Assembly (NCBI GenBank): GCA_964057225.1
Contig: OZ059895.1
Location: forward strand, 20,284,688-20,348,687
DNA length: 64,000 nt
From: Auanema rhodensis
Taxonomy: Eukaryota; Nematoda; Chromadorea; Rhabditida; Rhabditidae
Direction: 5' to 3'
Shown: positions 51,785 through 62,657 of the stretch, one piece after another
Layout of the letters: the number at the start of each line of letters is the position of its first letter
Numbering within the stretch: position 1 is the stretch's first letter
The notes under the pieces: model-generated
What the model was told of the DNA's origin: nothing
Databases searched by the model: none
What the model saw: the letters and a program-made list of their open reading frames with translations, nothing else
Made by a program: the position numbers and the translations under genes

Positions 51785-54700
51785 TAGTATAGTGCATTCG
51801 ATGCGGATTTTTAAGCTGCATCGATCTGTGTTATCAGATTTGCGCTAGCTAAAAAATGCACCGAGATATCAACTGATATAAGTTCACACTTATATCCTCG
51901 ATTTTCACCCTGAAGAATTAATTTTTTCGTTGAATAACAATGTCCATCGTCTTTGCCTTAAAAAAGGTATCTAAAAACATCTACTTTTTGCTAAATTATT
52001 TTGAAATTTTTCGAAAAAATTTTTGTCAAAATGTTTTTGGAAGCAATGTTGAGTGTACATGGAAACTCAACATACACTAATGCATCATTTTTCAAACGAT
52101 CATAACTAATTTTTGTATTGAGCGTTTCTCAATGTCGAATAGTGCATTCGATGCGGATATTTAAGCTGCATCGATCTGTGTTATCAGATTTGCGCTAGCT
52201 TAAAAATGCACCGAGATATCAACTGATATAAGTTCACACTTATATCCTCGATTTTCACCCTGAAGAATTAATTTTTTCGTTGAATAACAATGTCCATCGT
52301 CTTCGCCTTGAAAAAAGGAATCTAAAAACATCTACTTTTTGCTAAATTATTTTGAAATTTTTCGAAAAAATTTTTGTCAAAATGTTTTTGGAAGCAATGT
52401 TGAGTGTACATGGAAACTCAACATACACTAATGCATCATTTTTCAAACGATCATAACTAATTTTTGTATTAAGCGTTTCTCAATGTAGTATAGTGCATTC
52501 GATGCGGATTTTTAAGCTGCATCGATCTGTGTTATCAGATTTGCGCTAGCTAAAAAATGCACCGAGATATCAACTGATATAAGTTCACACTTATATCCTC
52601 GATTTTCACCCTGAAGAATTAATTTTTTCGTTGAATAACAATGTCCATCGTCTTTGCCTTAAAAAAGGTATTTAAAAACATCTACTTTTTGCTAAATTAT
52701 TTTGAAATTTTTCGAAAAAATTTTTGTCAAAATGTTTTTGGAAGCAATGTTGAGTGTACATGGAAACTCAACATACACTAATGCATCATTTTTCAAACGA
52801 TCATAACTAATTTTTGTATTGAGCGTTTCTCAATGTAGAATAGTGCATTCGATGCGGATTTTTAAGCTGCGTCGGTCTGTGTTATCAGATTTGCGCTAGC
52901 TTAAAAATGCACCGAGATATCAACTGATATATGTTCACACTTACATCCTCGATTTTCACCCTGAAGAATTAATTTTTTCGTTGAATAACATTGTCCATCG
53001 TCTTTGCCTTGAAAGAAAGAATCTGAAAACATCTACTTTTTGCTAAATTATTTTGAAATTTTTCGAAAAAATTTTTGTCAAAATGTTTTTGGAAGCAATG
53101 TTGAGTGTACATGGAAACTCAACATACACTAATGCATCATTTTTCAAACGATCATAACTAATTTTTGTATTAAGCGTTTCTCAATGTAGTATAGTGCATT
53201 CGATGCGGATTTTTAAGCTGCATCGATCTGTGTTATCAGATTTGCGCTAGCTAAAAAATGCACCGAGATATCAACTGATATAAGTTCACACTTATATCCT
53301 CGATTTTCACCCTGAAGAATTAATTTTTTCGTTGAATAACAATGTCCATCGTCTTCGCCTTAAAAAAAGGAATCTAAAAACATCTACTTTTTGCTAAATT
53401 ATTTTGAAATTTTTCGAAAAAATTTTTGTCAAAATGTTTTTGGAAGCAATGTTGAGTGTACATGGAAACTCAACATACACTAATGCATCATTTTTCAAAC
53501 GATCATAACTAATTTTTGTATTAAGCGTTTCTCAATGTAGTATAGTGCATTCGATGCGGATTTTTAAGCTGCATCGATCTGTGTTATCAGATTTGCGCTA
53601 GCTAAAAAATGCACCGAGATATCAACTGATATAAGTTCACACTTATATCCTCGATTTTCACCCTGAAGAATTAATTTTTTCGTTGAATAACAATGTCCAT
53701 CGTCTTTGCCTTAAAAAAGGTATTTAAAAACATCTACTTTTTGCTAAATTATTTTGAAATTTTTCGAAAAAATTTTTGTCAAAATGTTTTTGGAAGCAAT
53801 GTTGAGTGTACATGGAAACTCAACATACACTAATGCATCATTTTTCAAACGATCATAACTAATTTTTGTATTGAGCGTTTCTCAATGTAGAATAGTGCAT
53901 TCGATGCGGATTTTTAAGCTGCGTCGGTCTGTGTTATCAGATTTGCGCTAGCTTAAAAATGCACCGAGATATCAACTGATATATGTTCACACTTACATCC
54001 TCGATTTTCACCCTGAAGAATTAATTTTTTCGTTGAATAACATTGTCCATCGTCTTTGCCTTGAAAGAAAGAATCTGAAAACATCTACTTTTTGCTAAAT
54101 TATTTTGAAATTTTTCGAAAAAATTTTTGTCAAAATGTTTTTGGAAGCAATGTTGAGTGTACATGGAAACTCAACATACACTAATGCATCATTTTTCAAA
54201 CGATCATAACTAATTTTTGTATTGAGCGTTTCTCAATGTAGTATAGTGCATTCGATGCGGATTTTTAAGCTGCGTCGATCTGTGTTATCAGATTTGCGCT
54301 AGCTTAAAAATGCACCGAGATATCAACTGATATAAGTTCACACTTATATCCTCGATTTTCACCCTGAAGAATTAATTTTTTCGTTGAATAACATTGTCCA
54401 TCGTCTTTGCCTTGAAAAAAGAAATCTAAAAACATCTACTTTTTGCTAAATTATTTTGAAATTTTTCGAAAAAATTTTTGTCAAAATGTTTTTGGAAGCA
54501 ATGTTGAGTGTACATGGAAACTCAACATACACTAATGCATCATTTTTCAAACGATCATAACTAATTTTTGTATTAAGCGTTTCTCAATGTAGTATAGTGC
54601 ATTCGATGCGGATTTTTAAGCTGCGTCGATCTGTTTTATCAGATTTGCGCTAGCTTAAAAATGCACCGAGATATCAACTGATATAAGTTCACACTTATAT

Positions 54701-55291
54701 CCTCGATTTTCACCCTGAAGAATTAATTTTTTCGTTGAATAACAATGTCCATCGTCTTCGCCTTGAAAAAAGGAATCTAAAAACATCTACTTTTTACTAA
54801 ATTATTTTGAAATTTTTCGAAAAAATTTTTGTCAAAATGTTTTTGGAAGCAATGTTGAGTGTACATGGAAACTCAACATACACTAATGCATCATTTTTCA
54901 AACGATCATAACTAATTTTTGTATTGAGCGTTTTTCAATGTAGAATAGTGCATTCGATGCGGATTTTTAAGCTGCGTCGATCTGTGTTATCAGATTTGCG
55001 CTAGCTTAAAAATGCACCGAGATATCAACTGATATAAGTTCACACTTATATCCTCGATTTTCACCCTGAAGAATTAATTTTTTCGTTGAATAACATTGTC
55101 CATCGTCTTTGCCTTGAAAGAAAGAATCTGAAAACATCTACTTTTTGCTAAATTATTTTGAAATTTTTCGAAAAAATTTTTGTCAAAATGTTTTTGGAAG
55201 CAATGTTGAGTGTACATGGAAACTCAACATACACTAATGCATCATTTTTCAAACGATCATAACTAATTTTTGTATTGAGCGTTTCTCAATG
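51785..55291 (+). repeat. Block VII: ten mixed monomers
   Basis: Units 51785, 52486, 53187 and 53538 share GCTAGCTAAAAAATG (A67). Units 52486 and 53538 also share GGTATTTAAA, and each is followed by a CTTACATCC/GAAAGAAAG unit (52836, 53888), giving an offset repeat of 1052 bp. Unit 52135 (TCGAATAG, GATATTT) is an isolated relic of the cassette from blocks IV and V. Unit 53888 is the last full class-1 monomer (G40 with T97); 54941 is TAGAATAG with A40 and A97. Confidence 0.8.
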
Positions 55292-58200
55292 TAGTATAGT
55301 GCATTCGATGCGGATTTTTAAGCTGCGTCGATCTGTGTTATCAGATTTGCGCTAGCTTAAAAATGCACCGAGATATCAACTGATATAAGTTCACACTTAT
55401 ATCCTCGATTTTCACCCTGAAGAATTAATTTTTTCGTTGAATAACAATGTCCATCGTCTTTGCCTTGAAAAAAGGAATCTAAAAACATCTACTTTTTGCT
55501 AAATTATTTTGAAATTTTTCGAAAAAATTTTTGTCAAAATGTTTTTGGAAGCAATGTTGAGTGTACATGGAAACTCAACATACACTAACGCATCATTTTT
55601 CAAACGATCATAACTAATTTTTGTATTAAGCGTTTCTCAATGTAGTATAGTGCATTCGATGCGGATTTTTAAGCTGCGTCGATCTGTGTTATCAGATTTG
55701 CGCTAGCTTAAAAATGCACCGAGATATCAACTGATATAAGTTCACACTTATATCCTCGATTTTCACCCTGAAGAATTAATTTTTTCGTTGAATAACAATG
55801 TCCATCGTCTTTGCCTTGAAAAAAGGAATCTAAAAACATCTACTTTTTGCTAAATTATTTTGAAATTTTTCGAAAAACTTTTTGTCAAAATGTTTTTGGA
55901 AGCAATGTTGAGTGTACATGGAAACTCAACATACACTAACGCATCATTTTTCAAACGATGATAACTAATTTTTGTATTAAGCGTTTCTCAATGTAGTACA
56001 GTGCATTCGATGCGGATTTTTAAGCTGCGTCGATCTGTGTTATCAGATTTGCGCTAGCTTAAAAATGCACCGAGATATCAACTGATATAAGTTCACACTT
56101 ACATCCTCGATTTTCACCCTGAAGAATTAATTTTTTCGTTGAATAACATTGTCCATCGTCTTTGCCTTGAAAAAAGAAATCTAAAAACATCTACTTTTTG
56201 CTAAATTATTTTGAAATTTTTCGAAAAAATTTTTGTCAAAATGTTTTTGGAAGCAATGTTGAGTGTACATGGAAACTCAACATACACTAATGCATCATTT
56301 TTCAAACCATCATAACTAATTTTTGTATTGAGCGTTTTCCATTGTAGTATAGTGCATTCGATGCGGATTTTTGAGCTGCGTCGATCTGTGTTATCAGATT
56401 TGCGCTAGCTTAAAAATGCACCGAGATATCAACTGATATAAGTTCACACTTATATCCTCGATTTTCACCCTGAAGAATTAATTTTTTCGTTGAATAACAA
56501 TGTCCATCGTCTTTGCCTTGAAAAAAGGAATCTAAAAACATCTACTTTTTGCTAAATTATTTTGAAATTTTTCGAAAAAATTTTTGTCAAAATGTTTTTG
56601 GAAGCAATGTTGAGTGTACATGGAAACTCAACATACACTAACGCATCATTTTTCAAACGATCATAACTAATTTTTGTATTAAGCGTTTCTCAATGTAGTA
56701 CAGTGCATTCGATGCGGATTTTTAAGCTGCGTCGATCTGTGTTATCAGATTTGCGCTAGCTTAAAAATGCACCGAGATATCAATTGATATAAGTTCACAC
56801 TTATATCCTCGATTTTCACCCTGAAGAATTAATTTTTTCGTTGAATAACAATGTCCATCGTCTTTGCCTTGAAAAAAGGAATCTAAAAACATCTACTTTT
56901 TGCTAAATTATTTTGAAATTTTTCGAAAAAATTTTTGTCAAAATGTTTTTGGAAGCAATGTTGAGTGTACATGGAAACTCAACATACACTAACGCATCAT
57001 TTTTCAAACGATCATAACTAATTTTTGTATTAAGCGTTTCTCAATGTAGTACAGTGCATTCGATGCGGATTTTTAAGCTGCGTCGATCTGTGTTATCAGA
57101 TTTGCGCTAGCTTAAAAATGCACCGAGATATCAACTGATATAAGTTCACACTTACATCCTCGATTTTCACCCTGAAGAATTAATTTTTTCGTTGAATAAC
57201 AATGTCCATCGTCTTTGCCTTGAAAAAAGGAATCTAAAAACATTTACTTTTTGCTAAATTATTTTGAAATTTTTCGAAAAAATTTTTGTCAAAATGTTTT
57301 TGGAAGCAATGTTGAGTGTACATGGAAACTCAACATACACTAACGCATCATTTTTCAAACGATCATAACTAATTTTTGTATTAAGCGTTTCTCAATGTAG
57401 TACAGTGCATTCGATGCGGATTTTTAAGCTGCGTCGATCTGTGTTATCAGATTTGCGCTAGCTTAAAAATGCACCGAGATATCAACTGATATAAGTTCAC
57501 ACTTACATCCTCGATTTTCACCCTGAAGAATTAATTTTTTCGTTGAATAACATTGTCCATCGTCTTCGCCTTGAAAAAAGGAATCTAAAAACATCTACTT
57601 TTGCTAAATTATTTTGAAATTTTTCGAAAAAATTTTTGTCAAAATGTTTTTGGAAGCAATGTTGAGTGTACATGGAAACTCAACATACACTAACGCATCA
57701 TTTTTCAAACGATCATAACTAATTTTTGTATTAAGCGTTTCTCAATGTAGTATAGTGCATTCGATGCGGATTTTTAAGCTGCGTCGATCTGTGTTATCAG
57801 ATTTGCGCTAGCTTAAAAATGCACCGAGATATCAATTGATATAAGTTCACACTTATATCCTCGATTTTCACCCTGAAGAATTAATTTTTTCGTTGAATAA
57901 CATTGTCCATCGTCTTTGCCTTAAAAAAAAAAATCTGAAAACATCTACTTTTTGCTAAATTATTTTGAAATTTTTCGAAAAAATTTTTGTCAAAATGTTT
58001 TTGGAAGCAATGTTGAGTGTACATGGAAACTCAACATACACTAATGCATCATTTTTCAAACGATCATAACTAATTTTTGTATTAAGCGTTTCTCAATGTA
58101 GTATAGTGCATTCGATGCGGATTTTTAAGCTGCGTCGATCTGTGTTATCAGATTTGCGCTAGCTTAAAAATGCACCGAGATATCAACTGATATAAGTTCA

Positions 58201-60204
58201 CACTTACATCCTCGATTTTCACCCTGAAGAATTAATTTTTTCGTTGAATAACATTGTCCATCGTCTTTGCCTTGAAAAAAGAAATCTAAAAACATCTACT
58301 TTTTGCTAAATTATTTTGAAATTTTTCGAAAAAATTTTTGTCAAAATGTTTTTGGAAGCAATGTTGAGTGTACATGGAAACTCAACATACACTAATGCAT
58401 CATTTTTCAAACGATCATAACTAATTTTTGTATTAAGCGTTTCTCAATGTAGTATAGTGCATTCGATGCGGATTTTTAAGCTGCGTCGATCTGTGTTATC
58501 AGATTTGCGCTAGCTTAAAAATGCACCGAGATATCAACTGATATAAGTTCACACTTATATCCTCGATTTTCACCCTGAAGAATTAATTTTTTCGTTGAAT
58601 AACATTGTCCATCGTCTTTGCCTTGAAAAAAGGAATCTAAAAACATATACTTTTTGCTAAATTATTTTGAAATTTTTCGAAAAAATTTTTGTCAAAATGT
58701 TTTTGGAAGCAATGTTGAGTGTACATGGAAACTCAACATACACTAATGCATCATTTTTCAAACGATCATAACTAATTTTTGTATTGAGCGTTTCTCATTG
58801 TAGTATAGTGCATTCGATGCGGATTTTTGAGCTGCGTCGATCTGTGTTATCAGATTTGCGCTAGCTTAAAAATGCACCGAGATATCAACTGATATAAGTT
58901 CACACTTATATCCTCGATTTTCACCCTGAAGAATTAATTTTTTCGTTGAATAACATTGTCCATCGTCTTTGCCTTGAAAAAAGGAATCTAAAAACATCTA
59001 CTTTTTGCTAAATTATTTTGAAATTTTTCGAAAAAATTTTTGTCAAAATGTTTTTGGAAGCAATGTTGAGTGTACATGGAAACTCAACATACACTAACGC
59101 ATCATTTTTCAAACGATCATAACTAATTTTTGTATTAAGCGTTTCTCAATGTAGTATAGTGCATTCGATGCGGATTTTTAAGCTGCGTCGATCTGTGTTA
59201 TCAGATTTGCGCTAGCTTAAAAATGCACCGAGATATCAACTGATATAAGTTCACACTTACATCTTCGATTTTCACCCTGAAGAATTAATTTTTTCGTTGA
59301 ATAACAATGTCCATCGTCTTTGCCTTGAAAAAAGGAATCTAAAAACATCTACTTTTTGCTAAATTATTTTGAAATTTTTCGAAAAAATTTTTGTCAAAAT
59401 GTTTTTGGAAGCAATGTTGAGTGTACATGGAAACTCAACATACACTAACGCATCATTTTTCAAACGATCATAACTAATTTTTGTATTAAGCGTTTCTCAA
59501 TGTAGTATAGTGCATTCGATGCGGATTTTTAAGCTGCGTCGATCTGTGTTATCAGATTTGCGCTAGCTTAAAAATGCACCGAGATATCAACTGATATAAG
59601 TTCACACTTATATCCTCGATTTTCACCCTGAAGAATTAATTTTTTCGTTGAATAACATTGTCCATCGTCTTTGCCTTGAAAAAAGGAATCTAAAAACATC
59701 TACTTTTTGCTAAATTATTTTGAAATTTTTCGAAAAAATTTTTGTCAAAATGTTTTTGGAAGCAATGTTGAGTGTACATGGAAACTCAACATACACTAAC
59801 GCATCATTTTTCAAACGATCATAACTAATTTTTGTATTAAGCGTTTCTCAATGTAGTATAGTGCATTCGATGCGGATTTTTAAGCTGCGTCGATCTGTGT
59901 TATCAGATTTGCGCTAGCTTAAAAATGCACCGAGATATCAACTGATATAAGTTCACACTTATATCCTCGATTTTCACCCTGAAGAATTAATTTTTTCGTT
60001 GAATAACATTGTCCATCGTCTTTGCCTTGAAAAAAGGAATCTAAAAACATCTACTTTTTGCTAAATTATTTTGAAATTTTTCGAAAAAATTTTTGTCAAA
60101 ATGTTTTTGGAAGCAATGTTGAGTGTACATGGAAACTCAACATACACTAACGCATCATTTTTCAAACGATCATAACTAATTTTTGTATTAAGCGTTTCTC
60201 AATG

Positions 60205-61606
60205 TAGTATAGTGCATTCGATGCGGATTTTTAAGCTGCGTCGATCTGTGTTATCAGATTTGCGCTAGCTTAAAAATGCACCGAGATATCAACTGATATA
60301 AGTTCACACTTACATCTTCGATTTTCACCCTGAAGAATTAATTTTTTCGTTGAATAACAATGTCCATCGTCTTTGCCTTGAAAAAAGGAATCTAAAAACA
60401 TCTACTTTTTGCTAAATTATTTTGAAATTTTTCGAAAAAATTTTTGTCAAAATGTTTTTGGAAGCAATGTTGAGTGTACATGGAAACTCAACATACACTA
60501 ACGCATCATTTTTCAAACGATCATAACTAATTTTTGTATTAAGCGTTTCTCAATGTAGTATAGTGCATTCGATGCGGATTTTTAAGCTGCGTCGATCTGT
60601 GTTATCAGATTTGCGCTAGCTTAAAAATGCACCGAGATATCAACTGATATAAGTTCACACTTATATCCTCGATTTTCACCCTGAAGAATTAATTTTTTCG
60701 TTGAATAACATTGTCCATCGTCTTTGCCTTAAAAAAAAAAATCTGAAAACATCTACTTTTTGCTAAATTATTTTGAAATTTTTCGAAAAAATTTTTGTCA
60801 AAATGTTTTTGGAAGCAATGTTGAGTGTACATGGAAACTCAACATACACTAATGCATCATTTTTCAAACGATCATAACTAATTTTTGTATTAAGCGTTTC
60901 TCAATGTAGTATAGTGCATTCGATGCGGATTTTTAAGCTGCGTCGATCTGTGTTATCAGATTTGCGCTAGCTTAAAAATGCACCGAGATATCAACTGATA
61001 TAAGTTCACACTTATATCCTCGATTTTCACCCTGAAGAATTAATTTTTTCGTTGAATAACAATGTCCATCGTCTTTGCCTTGAAAAAAGGAATCTAAAAA
61101 CATCTACTTTTTGCTAAATTATTTTGAAATTTTTCGAAAAAATTTTTGTCAAAATGTTTTTGGAAGCAATGTTGAGTGTACATGGAAACTCAACATACAC
61201 TAATGCATCATTTTTCAAACGATCATAACTAATTTTTGTATTAAGCGTTTCTCAATGTAGTATAGTGCATTCGATGCGGATTTTTAAGCTGCGTCGATCT
61301 GTGTTATCAGATTTGCGCTAGCTTAAAAATGCACCGAGATATCAACTGATATAAGTTCACACATATCCTCGATTTTCACCCTGAAGAATTAATTTTTTCG
61401 TTGAATAACATTGTCCATCGTCTTTGCCTTGAAAAAAGGAATCTAAAAACATCTACTTTTTGCTAAATTATTTTGAAATTTTTCGAAAAAATTTTTGTCA
61501 AAATGTTTTTGGAAGCAATGTTGAGTGTACATGGAAACTCAACATACACTAATGCATCATTTTTCAAACGATCATAACTAATTTTTGTATTGAGCGTTTC
61601 TCATTG
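60205..61606 (+). repeat. Four-monomer segment, copy 1 (offset 2453)
   Basis: Units 60205 (CATCTTCG, C298), 60556 (long A-run, TCTG), 60907 (CAATG) and 61258 (CACACATATCC, 2 bp short) recur in order from 62658. The offset is seven monomers less four bases lost in intervening short units. Confidence 0.85.
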
Positions 61607-62657
61607 AAGTATAGTGCATTCGATGCGGATTTTTAAGCTGCGTCGATCTGTGTTATCAGATTTGCGCTAGCTTAAAAATGCACCGAGATATCAACTGATA
61701 TAAGTTCACACTTATATCCTCGATTTTCACCCTGAAGAATTAATTTTTTCGTTGAATAACATTGTCCATCGTCTTTGCCTTGAAAAAAGGAATCTAAAAA
61801 CATCTACTTTTTGCTAAATTATTTTGAAATTTTTCGAAAAAATTTTTGTCAAAATGTTTTTGGAAGCAATGTTGAGTGTACATGGAAACTCAACATACAC
61901 TAATGCATCATTTTTCAAACGATCATAACTAATTTTTGTATTGAGCGTTTCTCATTGTAGTATAGTGCATTCGATGCGGATTTTTGAGCTGCGTCGATCT
62001 GTGTTATCAGATTTGCGCTAGCTTAAAAATGCACCGAGATATCAACTGATATAAGTTCACACTTATATCCTCGATTTTCACCCTGAAGAATTAATTTTTT
62101 CGTTGAATAATATTGTCCATCGTCTTTGCCTTAAAAAAAAAATCTGAAAACATCTACTTTTTGCTAAATTATTTTGAAATTTTTCGAAAAAATTTTTGTC
62201 AAAATGTTTTTGGAAGCAATGTTGAGTGTACATGGAAACTCAACATACACTAATGCATCATTTTTCAAACGATCATAACTAATTTTTGTATTGAGCGTTT
62301 CTCATTGTAGTATAGTGCATTCGATGCGGATTTTTGAGCTGCGTCGATCTGTGTAATCAGATTTGCGCTAGCTTAAAAATGCACCGAGATATCAACTGAT
62401 ATAAGTTCACACTTATATCCTCGATTTTCACCCTGAAGAATTAATTTTTTCGTTGAATAACATTGTCCATCGTCTTTGCCTTAAAAAAAAAATCTGAAAA
62501 CATCTACTTTTTGCTAAATTATTTTGAAATTTTTCGAAAAAATTTTTGTCAAAATGTTTTTGGAAGCAATGTTGAGTGTACATGGAAACTCAACATACAC
62601 TAATGCATCATTTTTCAAACGATCATAACTAATTTTTGTATTAAGCGTTTCTCAATG

